Assembly: GCA_945861995.1 (NCBI GenBank)
Contig: CAMAWZ010000178.1
Location: 1 to 5,458 of the forward strand
DNA: 5,458 nucleotides
From: Pseudorhodobacter antarcticus
GTDB lineage: Bacteria > Pseudomonadota > Alphaproteobacteria > Rhodobacterales > Rhodobacteraceae
Reading direction: 5' to 3'
Positions 1 through 5,335 of this stretch are shown here, in pieces. The notes beneath the pieces are model-generated. The model saw only the letters and a list, made by a program, of their open reading frames with translations. It did not search any database and was not told the origin of the DNA. A program made the position numbers and the translations under genes. Position 1 is the first letter of the stretch. Each line of letters opens with the position of its first letter.

Positions 1-15
1 CTGCCCGCGCGCGCC

Positions 16-918
16 CTAGCCTTGCGCCGCCGCGCGCGACATCCGCGCGCCCATGCTATCGGCCCACGCGATCAAATCGGCGCGCACTGGCACAGCCAGT
101 TCTGCCGCCGCTGTTGGCGTGGGCGCGCGCAAATCGGCAGCATAATCGATCAGCGTGGCATCGGTTTCATGCCCCACGGCCGAAATCAAGGGAATGGCGC
201 TGCCCGCCGCCGCCCGCACGACGAGTTCTTCGTTAAAGCCCCACAGGTCTTCCAAACTACCGCCGCCCCGCGCGACAATAATCACATCGGGGCGCGGAAT
301 GGGGCCACCTTCGGGTAGCGCGTTAAAGCCTGCAATGGCCGCCGCCACTTCGCCGGCGCAGGATTGCCCCTGCACAGCCACAGGCCAAATCAGCACGTGG
401 CGCGGAAAACGGTCACGCAAACGGTGCAAAATATCACGGATCACCGCACCCGAAGGCGAGGTGACAACACCAATCACGTGCGGCAAATACGGGACTGGCC
501 GCTTGCGCGCAGCGTCAAACAGCCCCTCAGTGGCCAGCATCGCCTTGCGCTTTTCCAGCATCGCCATCAGCGCGCCCGCCCCTGCGGGGGCCATGTCTTC
601 GACGATCAACTGATATTTTGATTGGCCCGGAAAGGTCGTCATGCGGCCCGTGGCCACCACTTCCATCCCCTCTTCAGGGCGCACCTGCATCTTGGAGACT
701 TGGCCCTTCCAAGACACAGCATCCAAACTGGCGCGATCATCTTTCAGCGCGAAATACACATGCCCCGAGGCTGGGCGCGAGACGCGGCCCACCTCGCCGC
801 GCACCCGCACCAATCCAAACTCGCCCTCAATCACCCGTTTGACCGCGCCCGACAATTCGGACACAGTGAATTCGGGCTTATTGCCGCTGGGGGTGGGGCT
901 GTCGTCCAGTAAATCCAT
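16..918 (-). CDS. xseA: Exodeoxyribonuclease VII large subunit, N-terminal part, ending at an in-frame TAG
   Basis: Large, catalytic subunit of exonuclease VII, a cytoplasmic enzyme that with XseB degrades single-stranded DNA to short acid-soluble oligonucleotides. The visible 300 residues hold an OB-fold nucleic-acid-binding domain (about 15-110, with GHVYFALKD at 52-60) and the start of the catalytic domain: GVVTSPSGAVIRDI at 150-163, VARGGGSLEDLWGFNEE at 215-231 and VGHETDATLIDYAADLRAPT at 248-267. These motifs are diagnostic. The start at 918 is chosen because AAGGAAG lies 5 bases upstream and the protein then begins MDLLDD, close to the OB-fold; a longer frame reaches 1062 but would overlap purD. 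Family members usually run to about 450-500 residues, with a long coiled coil after the APTPTAAAEL segment. Here TAG at 16-18 stops the frame at residue 300, where that coiled coil should begin. The gene is divergent from purD. Identity is near certain; whether it is intact is open. Confidence 0.93.
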   Translation of the reverse strand: MDLLDDSPTPSGNKPEFTVSELSGAVKRVIEGEFGLVRVRGEVGRVSRPASGHVYFALKDDRASLDAVSWKGQVSKMQVRPEEGMEVVATGRMTTFPGQSKYQLIVEDMAPAGAGALMAMLEKRKAMLATEGLFDAARKRPVPYLPHVIGVVTSPSGAVIRDILHRLRDRFPRHVLIWPVAVQGQSCAGEVAAAIAGFNALPEGGPIPRPDVIIVARGGGSLEDLWGFNEELVVRAAAGSAIPLISAVGHETDATLIDYAADLRAPTPTAAAELAVPVRADLIAWADSMGARMSRAAAQG

Positions 919-923
919 CCGCT

Positions 924-930
924 CTTCCTT
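924..930 (-). promoter_or_regulatory. xseA ribosome binding site
   Basis: On the minus strand this reads AAGGAAG, ending 5 bases before the ATG at 916-918. It is the clearest Shine-Dalgarno match in the region and decides the xseA start in favour of MDLLDD over upstream in-frame Met codons. I see no convincing minus-strand -35/-10 pair between here and the purD start. Confidence 0.7.
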
Positions 931-939
931 GGGGGCACC

Positions 940-968
940 TTGCACGATACGCCGCCCCACCTTATGAC
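940..968 (+). promoter_or_regulatory. Candidate purD promoter (TTGCAC, 17 bases, TATGAC)
   Basis: TTGCAC at 940-945 and TATGAC at 963-968 are separated by 17 bases, the ideal spacing for a housekeeping sigma-70-type promoter. The -10 matches TATAAT at 4 of 6 positions and the -35 keeps the important TTG. Transcription would start near 975, giving a leader of about 25 bases. The same hexamers at the same spacing occur before lysC, which raises confidence. Start site not shown experimentally. Confidence 0.5.
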
Positions 969-985
969 GCAGCCAACCAAAGGCC

Positions 986-993
986 AAGCGGGG
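986..993 (+). promoter_or_regulatory. purD ribosome binding site (weak)
   Basis: AAGCGGGG lies 6 bases before the ATG at 1000. It is a poor Shine-Dalgarno match, but it has the same form and spacing as AAGCGGAG before lysC. It supports MNILILGSGG as the PurD start instead of the TTG at 940, which would also lie upstream of the predicted transcription start. Confidence 0.45.
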
Positions 994-999
994 TTTGCG

Positions 1000-2271
1000 A
1001 TGAACATTCTGATTTTGGGATCGGGCGGGCGCGAACATGCGCTGGCTTGGGCCGTGCAGCAAAACCCCAAAACCGACCGCCTGATCGTGGCTCCCGGCAA
1101 TGCAGGTATCGCGCAGATTGCCGAAGTAGCTGATATAGACATTTTGTCGGGCGAAGCGGTGGTGCAGCTTTGCGCCGATGAGGCGATCGATTTTCTGATC
1201 ATCGGCCCCGAAGGCCCCCTTGCCGCTGGCGTCGCCGATGCCGCGCGCGCGGCGGGGATCTTAACCTTTGGCCCCTCGGCGGCGGCTGCACGGCTAGAGG
1301 CGTCGAAAGCCTTTACAAAAGAAATCTGCGATGCTTGCGCCGCCCCGACAGCCGCTTATGCCCGCTTTACCGAGGCTGCGTCTGCGCGCGCCTATGTGCA
1401 GGCCCGCGGCGCGCCGATCGTGATCAAGGCCGATGGTTTGGCCGCTGGCAAAGGCGTGGTTGTGGCCGAAACGCTGGATCAGGCGCTTGCCGCCATTGAC
1501 GATATGTTTGGCGGCAGCCTCGGCGCAGCTGGGGCCGAGGTCGTGATCGAAGATTTCATGGCAGGCGAAGAGGCCAGTTTCTTTGTGCTGACCGATGGCA
1601 CAAACGCCCTTCCTATCGGCACCGCGCAAGACCATAAACGCGCCTTCGATGGCGATAAGGGGCCGAACACGGGCGGCATGGGGGCTTATTCACCCGCCCC
1701 CGTGCTGACGGATGCCATCGCCCAAATCGCGATGGACAAGATCATTCTGCCTACGATCCGCGAAATGGCGCGGCGCGGCACGCCTTACAGCGGCGTGCTT
1801 TATGCTGGCCTGATGATAGAAAACGGCGCGCCCCGCCTTGTGGAATACAACGCCCGCTTTGGCGATCCTGAAACCCAAGTGCTGATGATGCGCCTTGGCG
1901 GTCAAGCGCTGGATGCGATGCTGGCCTGCGCAAGCGGCACTTTGGATAAAATGCAGATCAACTGGGCTGATGACCATGCGATCACCATCGTGATGGCGGC
2001 AAATGGCTATCCTGGGCCCTACGCCAAAGGCAGCGCGATTGGCGGGCTGAATACATTGCCAGAAGACAGCCACCACATGGTATTCCACGCTGGCACCGCC
2101 GAAAAGGATGGCGCGATTATCGCAACAGGCGGCCGCGTACTGAACATCACCGCACGCGGCGACACGTTGGCACAGGCCCACGCCCGCGCTTATGCCATGG
2201 CCGCCCAAATCAACTGGCCGCAGGGGTTTTATCGCCGCGATATTGGGCACAGGGCATTGGCGCAGTCCTAA
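1000..2271 (+). CDS. purD: Phosphoribosylamine--glycine ligase (GAR synthetase)
   Basis: Catalyses the second step of de novo purine synthesis in the cytoplasm: 5-phosphoribosylamine + glycine + ATP gives glycinamide ribonucleotide + ADP + phosphate. The 423-residue protein is full length (E. coli PurD is about 430). Domains in order: N-terminal Rossmann-like domain starting ILGSGGREHALAW (4-16), with IIGPEGPLAAG near 67-77; ATP-grasp domain with VIKADGLAAGKGVVV at 141-155, EDFMAGEEASFF at 184-195 and DHKRAFDGDKGPNTGGMGAY at 211-230; the family signature RFGDPETQ at 286-293; and a C-terminal domain with VMAANGYPG at 331-339. All expected motifs are intact. The start is set by the conserved MNILILGSGG opening. 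It is divergent from xseA across 81 bases and probably transcribed alone from its own promoter, since lysC has a separate one 137 bases downstream. Nothing odd was seen. Confidence 0.98.
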   Translation: MNILILGSGGREHALAWAVQQNPKTDRLIVAPGNAGIAQIAEVADIDILSGEAVVQLCADEAIDFLIIGPEGPLAAGVADAARAAGILTFGPSAAAARLEASKAFTKEICDACAAPTAAYARFTEAASARAYVQARGAPIVIKADGLAAGKGVVVAETLDQALAAIDDMFGGSLGAAGAEVVIEDFMAGEEASFFVLTDGTNALPIGTAQDHKRAFDGDKGPNTGGMGAYSPAPVLTDAIAQIAMDKIILPTIREMARRGTPYSGVLYAGLMIENGAPRLVEYNARFGDPETQVLMMRLGGQALDAMLACASGTLDKMQINWADDHAITIVMAANGYPGPYAKGSAIGGLNTLPEDSHHMVFHAGTAEKDGAIIATGGRVLNITARGDTLAQAHARAYAMAAQINWPQGFYRRDIGHRALAQS

Positions 2272-2280
2272 GTCCCGCGC
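2269..2280 (+). repeat. 12-base repeat at the purD stop, copy 1
   Basis: TAAGTCCCGCGC, beginning with the purD stop codon, recurs exactly at 3654-3665 beginning with the lysC stop codon. The match ends there on both sides. The identity is directly visible; a function is not, and a single 12-base repeat in a GC-rich window this size can arise by chance. Confidence 0.35.
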
Positions 2281-2306
2281 GCACCGCTTTCACTTTGGCA
2301 CAAATA

Positions 2307-2329
2307 CCTTCGCCGAAGGCTCCTCCCCC
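2307..2329 (+). terminator. Small stem-loop followed by a CU-rich tract after purD
   Basis: CCTTC (2307-2311) and GAAGG (2315-2319) pair around the loop GCC, 36 bases after the purD stop, and CTCCTCCCCC (2320-2329) follows at once. There is no T run, so this is not a classic intrinsic terminator. The C-rich, G-poor stretch continues to about 2376, which would suit Rho-dependent ending. From memory, similar blocks with CAAATA followed by a short hairpin are common after genes in Rhodobacteraceae. Role inferred. Confidence 0.3.
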
Positions 2330-2353
2330 ACCGCCACCCCGCCGCATCAGGGC

Positions 2354-2382
2354 TTGCACCCCCGCCCCCGCCCCATTATGAC
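2354..2382 (+). promoter_or_regulatory. Candidate lysC promoter (TTGCAC, 17 bases, TATGAC)
   Basis: TTGCAC at 2354-2359 and TATGAC at 2377-2382 are separated by 17 bases, identical in hexamers and spacing to the purD candidate. The match runs on past the -10 as GC(G/A)GCC. The predicted start near 2389 leaves a leader of about 20 bases, too short for a lysine riboswitch or an attenuator, so control is probably mostly allosteric. Confidence 0.5.
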
Positions 2383-2394
2383 GCGGCCAGATTG

Positions 2395-2402
2395 AAGCGG
2401 AG
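2395..2402 (+). promoter_or_regulatory. lysC ribosome binding site
   Basis: AAGCGGAG, with the core GGAG at 2399-2402, lies 6 bases before the ATG at 2409 and supports that start. Confidence 0.65.
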
Positions 2403-2408
2403 CATCCT

Positions 2409-3656
2409 ATGCCTGTTCTGGTGATGAAATTCGGCGGCACTTCGGTGGCCGATTTGGCGCGCATCAAAAACGCCGCACAAAAGGTGCAGCGCGAGGTTGC
2501 GCGCGGCTATGACGTGATTGTCATCGTGTCTGCCATGTCGGGCAAGACCAATGAATTGGTCGGCTGGGTCGAAGGCACCTCTCCCCTTTATGATGCCCGC
2601 GAATATGACGCGGTCGTCTCGTCGGGCGAGAATGTGACGGCGGGGCTGATGGCGTTGACCTTGCAGGAAATGGATGTTCCCGCGCGGTCGTGGCAGGGCT
2701 GGCAAGTGCCGATCAACACCACCAGCGCCCATGCAAGCGCGCGATTCATGTCGATTCCGCGCGAAAATATCGACGCCAAATTTGCCGAAGGCTTCAAAGT
2801 GGCAGTGGTCGCAGGCTTTCAAGGCGTCTCGGCCGAGGGGCGCATCACCACCCTTGGGCGCGGCGGGTCGGACACCACCGCCGTCGCCTTTGCCGCCGCC
2901 TTTGGGGCAGAGCGCTGCGATATTTATACCGATGTGGACGGCGTCTACACCACCGACCCGCGCATCACGACCAAAGCGCGCAAATTGGATAAAATCGCCT
3001 TCGAGGAAATGCTGGAATTGGCATCTCTTGGCGCGAAAGTGCTGCAAACGCGGTCGGTCGAACTGGCCATGCGCTACAAAGTGCGGCTGCGCGTTTTGTC
3101 TTCGTTTGAAGACACTGACGAAAACTCTGGAACCTTGGTCTGCGACGAGGATGAAATCATGGAATCGAAAGTTGTTTCTGGCGTTGCCTATTCTCGCGAC
3201 GAGGCCAAGCTGACCCTTTTGCGCGTGGCCGACCGCCCCGGCATCGCCGCTGCCATCTTTGGCCCCTTGGCCGAGGCGGGGGTGAATGTGGATATGATCG
3301 TACAAAACATATCCGAAGGCGGCGAGGGCGGCGCGTTCACAGATATGACCTTTTCCTGCCCCACCAACCAAGTCATCCGCGCCAAAGCCGCGATGGACGA
3401 GGCAAAGGCGGCAGGCAGCATCACCTATGACGACATGGTGGTCGACAGCGATGTGGCAAAAATCTCGGTGGTGGGCATAGGGATGCGCAGCCATGCAGGC
3501 GTGGCGGCGACCATGTTCAAAGCGCTGGCCAGCGAGAATGTGAATATCAAAGTCATCGCCACGTCCGAGATTAAAATCTCGGTGCTAATCGACCGCAAGT
3601 ACATGGAACTGGCCGTCCAAGCGCTGCATGATGCCTTTGGGTTGGAAAAGGCGTAA
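2409..3656 (+). CDS. lysC: Aspartate kinase (class with two C-terminal ACT domains)
   Basis: Phosphorylates L-aspartate with ATP to 4-phospho-L-aspartate, the first step toward lysine/diaminopimelate, threonine and methionine; cytoplasmic. The 415 residues match the usual length of the roughly 410-420-residue alpha-type enzymes. The kinase domain opens with VMKFGGTSVAD (5-15) and carries SGEN at 72-75, GFQG at 137-140, GRGGSDTTA at 150-158 and TDVDGVYTTDPR at 174-185. Two ACT regulatory domains follow: one at about 265-340, with VDMIVQNIS at 294-302 in the effector-binding region, and one at about 350-412, with KVIATSEIKISVLID at 381-395. Related enzymes are feedback-inhibited by lysine and threonine, often together; this is likely here but not visible. 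A well-spaced internal Shine-Dalgarno and Met251 suggest a separately made regulatory subunit. Own promoter upstream; the oxidoreductase gene begins 71 bases after the stop. Confidence 0.97.
   Translation: MPVLVMKFGGTSVADLARIKNAAQKVQREVARGYDVIVIVSAMSGKTNELVGWVEGTSPLYDAREYDAVVSSGENVTAGLMALTLQEMDVPARSWQGWQVPINTTSAHASARFMSIPRENIDAKFAEGFKVAVVAGFQGVSAEGRITTLGRGGSDTTAVAFAAAFGAERCDIYTDVDGVYTTDPRITTKARKLDKIAFEEMLELASLGAKVLQTRSVELAMRYKVRLRVLSSFEDTDENSGTLVCDEDEIMESKVVSGVAYSRDEAKLTLLRVADRPGIAAAIFGPLAEAGVNVDMIVQNISEGGEGGAFTDMTFSCPTNQVIRAKAAMDEAKAAGSITYDDMVVDSDVAKISVVGIGMRSHAGVAATMFKALASENVNIKVIATSEIKISVLIDRKYMELAVQALHDAFGLEKA
3147..3151 (+). promoter_or_regulatory. Internal ribosome binding site within lysC
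   Basis: GAGGA lies 7 bases before the in-frame ATG at 3159-3161 (Met251 of LysC). It is a better Shine-Dalgarno match than the one at the main lysC start. The residues it encodes (D-E-D) lie in the linker between the kinase and ACT regions, where acidic codons can also produce GAGGA by coincidence. Confidence 0.45.
3159..3656 (+). CDS. lysC: Possible in-frame regulatory beta subunit of aspartate kinase (nested in lysC)
   Basis: A 165-residue product starting MESKVVSGVAYSRDEAKLTL would contain both ACT domains and no kinase domain. In Corynebacterium glutamicum and Bacillus subtilis, aspartate kinase is an alpha2beta2 complex whose beta subunit is made from an internal in-frame start near codon 250 of the same gene. 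The Met here falls at codon 251 and the following residues align by eye with the Corynebacterium beta start as I recall it (MEEAVLTGVAT). The GAGGA at 7-base spacing is the sequence support. Many alphaproteobacterial enzymes have not been tested, and Met251 may simply be an internal residue. Confidence 0.4.
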   Translation: MESKVVSGVAYSRDEAKLTLLRVADRPGIAAAIFGPLAEAGVNVDMIVQNISEGGEGGAFTDMTFSCPTNQVIRAKAAMDEAKAAGSITYDDMVVDSDVAKISVVGIGMRSHAGVAATMFKALASENVNIKVIATSEIKISVLIDRKYMELAVQALHDAFGLEKA

Positions 3657-3665
3657 GTCCCGCGC
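3654..3665 (+). repeat. 12-base repeat at the lysC stop, copy 2
   Basis: Exact copy of the block at 2269-2280, again starting with the TAA stop codon. Flanking bases then diverge. No function assigned. Confidence 0.35.
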
Positions 3666-3700
3666 CACTTGTCTCTTGCGCCAAGCCAACCTTGCGATAG

Positions 3701-3730
3701 CGTGGGGCCAAACCGAAAGGCGGCCCCATG
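3701..3730 (+). promoter_or_regulatory. Hairpin pairing the start codon of the GMC oxidoreductase gene
   Basis: CGTGGGGCC (3701-3709) pairs with GGCCCCATG (3722-3730): nine base pairs, one of them a G-U wobble. The 3' arm includes the ATG start codon. The 12-base loop holds the Shine-Dalgarno sequence GAAAGG (3715-3720) and can form a further CC-GAAA-GG mini-hairpin with a GNRA tetraloop. If present in the mRNA, it should restrict ribosome access. No T run follows, so it is a weak candidate for a lysC terminator. Pairing is read from the sequence; function is inferred. Confidence 0.5.
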
Positions 3731-5233
3731 TCTGAAGATCAGTGTGACGCTAGCCCCGATATCCTGATCCTCAGCTCTGGCATGGGCGGCGCGACTTTGG
3801 CCGCGCAGCTTGCGCCCAGTGGCAAGAAAATCGTCATTCTGGAACGCGGCGAATATCTGCGCGACAGTCCAGAATGCCGCGATCCTTCTGCGGTGTTTAC
3901 GGGCCATTTCAACCCGCGCGAAATGTGGCTGGACGAGGCAGGCGGCACGTTTCAGCCCAACAATTACTACCACCCTGGCGGCAATTCGAAGTTCTATGGC
4001 GCGGTGCTGATGCGCTACCGCGAACAGGATTTCAGCCCGCTCAAGCATATGGAGGGCACGGCCCCCGGTTGGCCGATCACCTATGCCGAGTTTGAGCCCG
4101 ACTATCAGGCCGCCGAAACCCTGTACCAAGTGCGCGGCGATGTGGCGGGTGACATTACCGAGCCGCCTCATTCTGGCCCCTACCCGCACCCGCCCGTGCC
4201 GCACGAAGCTGACATGATTGACCTTATGGACAGGATGCGGGCAGAGGGCCTTTCCCCCAGCGCCCTGCCCTTGGGCGTGGATATTGGCCTTTGGCTGAAA
4301 GGCGGGGCTGTCACGTTTGACGGCTTTCCCAACACGCGCGGCGGCAAGATGGATGCCGAAACCATCGGCCTTGCGCAGGCGCTGCGGCACCCCAATGTCA
4401 CGCTGATCACGGGGGCGATGGTGACACGGCTGATCGCCTCGGGGCGGCAGATTACGGGCGTGCAATATACCCATGAAGGCGCAGAGAAATCCATGTCCGC
4501 CCCGCTTGTATGCCTGTGCATGGGCGCAGTAAAATCGGCGGCGCTGCTGCTGGCGTCGGCAAATCAGGATCACCCAAACGGTCTGGCCAATAGCTCGGAT
4601 CAAGTGGGGCGCAACTTTATGAACCACAACATCACCGCCATCATCGGCGTGAACCCGTTTCGCCGCAACCGCAGCGTTTACGAGAAAACCATCCAACTGA
4701 ACGATTGGTATCTGACAGGCGGGCCAAACGGTGAACCCTTGGGCAATGTGCAAATGCTGGGGCGGATTACGGGGCCGATTATGGCGGCAGAAACAAAGCT
4801 GCCGCTGTGGCTGGCGACATGGCTTGCCGATCATTCAGTGCATCTGATGACTATGTCAGAAGACCTGCCCAGCAGTGAAAGCCGCGTTACCCTGAAAGAT
4901 GGGCAGATCATGCTGAAATGGCGGCGCACCAATTGGGCGGCGCATTTGGCGCTGAATGCCAAGCTGACCCGCCTTTTGCGCAAAATGGGCTGGCCCATTG
5001 TGCTGACCAAAACCTTTGAAAAGCGCACGCCATCCCATCAATGCGGCACGGCGCGCATGGGGGATAACCCACAAACCAGCGTTGTCGGCACGAACTGCCG
5101 CGCGCATGATCTGGACAATCTGATCATTTGCGATGCCAGTGTTCTGCCCACATCAGGGGCGGCCAACCCATCGCTGACCATCGCCGCGCTGGCCATCCGC
5201 ACGGCACGTGCGATTTTGGCCCGCGAGCAGTAG
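3728..5233 (+). CDS. GMC-family FAD-dependent oxidoreductase, substrate unknown
   Basis: A 501-residue flavoprotein of the glucose-methanol-choline oxidoreductase family, which oxidises alcohols, sugars or related hydroxyl compounds using FAD. The N-terminal Rossmann segment DILILSSGMGGATLAAQLAP (11-30) ends in the acidic ILERGE (37-42) that binds the FAD ribose. YYHPGGNSKFYGAVLMRYR (80-98) is the second FAD-contacting region. The C terminus has SHQCGTARMG (436-445), with the likely catalytic His437, and CDASVLPTSGAANPSLTIAA (468-487), with Asn480 as the probable partner residue. No signal peptide or membrane span is visible, so it is probably cytoplasmic. The start has GAAAGG 7 bases upstream. 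Odd points: the first glycine of the FAD-binding GxGxxG is Ser16, the start codon can pair in a hairpin, and the gene separates lysC from ptsP. No neighbour suggests a substrate. Family assignment is firm, specific role unknown. Confidence 0.92.
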   Translation: MSEDQCDASPDILILSSGMGGATLAAQLAPSGKKIVILERGEYLRDSPECRDPSAVFTGHFNPREMWLDEAGGTFQPNNYYHPGGNSKFYGAVLMRYREQDFSPLKHMEGTAPGWPITYAEFEPDYQAAETLYQVRGDVAGDITEPPHSGPYPHPPVPHEADMIDLMDRMRAEGLSPSALPLGVDIGLWLKGGAVTFDGFPNTRGGKMDAETIGLAQALRHPNVTLITGAMVTRLIASGRQITGVQYTHEGAEKSMSAPLVCLCMGAVKSAALLLASANQDHPNGLANSSDQVGRNFMNHNITAIIGVNPFRRNRSVYEKTIQLNDWYLTGGPNGEPLGNVQMLGRITGPIMAAETKLPLWLATWLADHSVHLMTMSEDLPSSESRVTLKDGQIMLKWRRTNWAAHLALNAKLTRLLRKMGWPIVLTKTFEKRTPSHQCGTARMGDNPQTSVVGTNCRAHDLDNLIICDASVLPTSGAANPSLTIAALAIRTARAILAREQ

Positions 5234-5308
5234 GTTCGCCACGAACGCCTTGTTCCCTAGGGTAACTTTAACGCCCTTTCCCCACTCCCCTTTTCGTGCG
5301 CTATGGCC

Positions 5309-5314
5309 TATAGT
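5309..5314 (+). promoter_or_regulatory. Candidate -10 element for ptsP
   Basis: TATAGT matches TATAAT at 5 of 6 positions and stands in a GC-rich setting 22 bases before the ptsP ATG. No good -35 is found at 16-18 bases upstream, so the element may be weak, activator-dependent or fortuitous. The rest of the 102-base gap after the oxidoreductase stop holds a short GTTCG-CCA-CGAAC stem at 5234-5246 with no T run. Confidence 0.3.
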
Positions 5315-5323
5315 GAAGTGAAC

Positions 5324-5329
5324 AAGGGG
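5324..5329 (+). promoter_or_regulatory. ptsP ribosome binding site
   Basis: AAGGGG lies 6 bases before the ATG at 5336 and selects it over an in-frame ATG at 5303, which has no Shine-Dalgarno match and would add 11 unfamiliar residues. Confidence 0.65.
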
Positions 5330-5335
5330 CGCAGT

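Noticed and set aside
155..613. 152-residue plus-strand frame opposite xseA
   Set aside because: It is a shadow of xseA, whose motifs are diagnostic, and its own protein shows no family features.
919..1062. Upstream extension of XseA by 48 residues
   Set aside because: It would overlap the purD start, the residues are unlike any XseA N terminus, and the start at 918 has a good ribosome site.
2371..2376. CCCCAT as a heat-shock sigma-32 -10 element for lysC
   Set aside because: The -35 CTTGAAA match is poor, the spacing is at the short limit, and the purD copy has CCCCAC at a different spacing, whereas TTGCAC-N17-TATGAC aligns exactly in both.
2272..2408. Lysine riboswitch before lysC
   Set aside because: The gap is 137 bases, shorter than the known riboswitch plus its expression platform, and the predicted leader is about 20 bases; no conserved lysine-aptamer structure is seen.
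2376..3494. 372-residue open frame antisense to lysC
   Set aside because: Its composition is that of a shadow frame, there is no domain or ribosome site, and lysC is unambiguous on the other strand.
3425..4834. 469-residue open frame on the minus strand opposite the lysC end and the oxidoreductase
   Set aside because: It lies antisense to two genes with strong family motifs, has no recognisable domain, and is rich in His, Arg, Ala and Gly as expected from the complement of GC-rich coding DNA.
5234..5246. GTTCG-CCA-CGAAC as an intrinsic terminator of the oxidoreductase gene
   Set aside because: The stem is only five pairs and no T run follows it.
5303..5335. Earlier in-frame ATG for ptsP
   Set aside because: There is no ribosome site before it, and a TATAGT element at 5309-5314 overlaps the extra codons; AAGGGG supports 5336.
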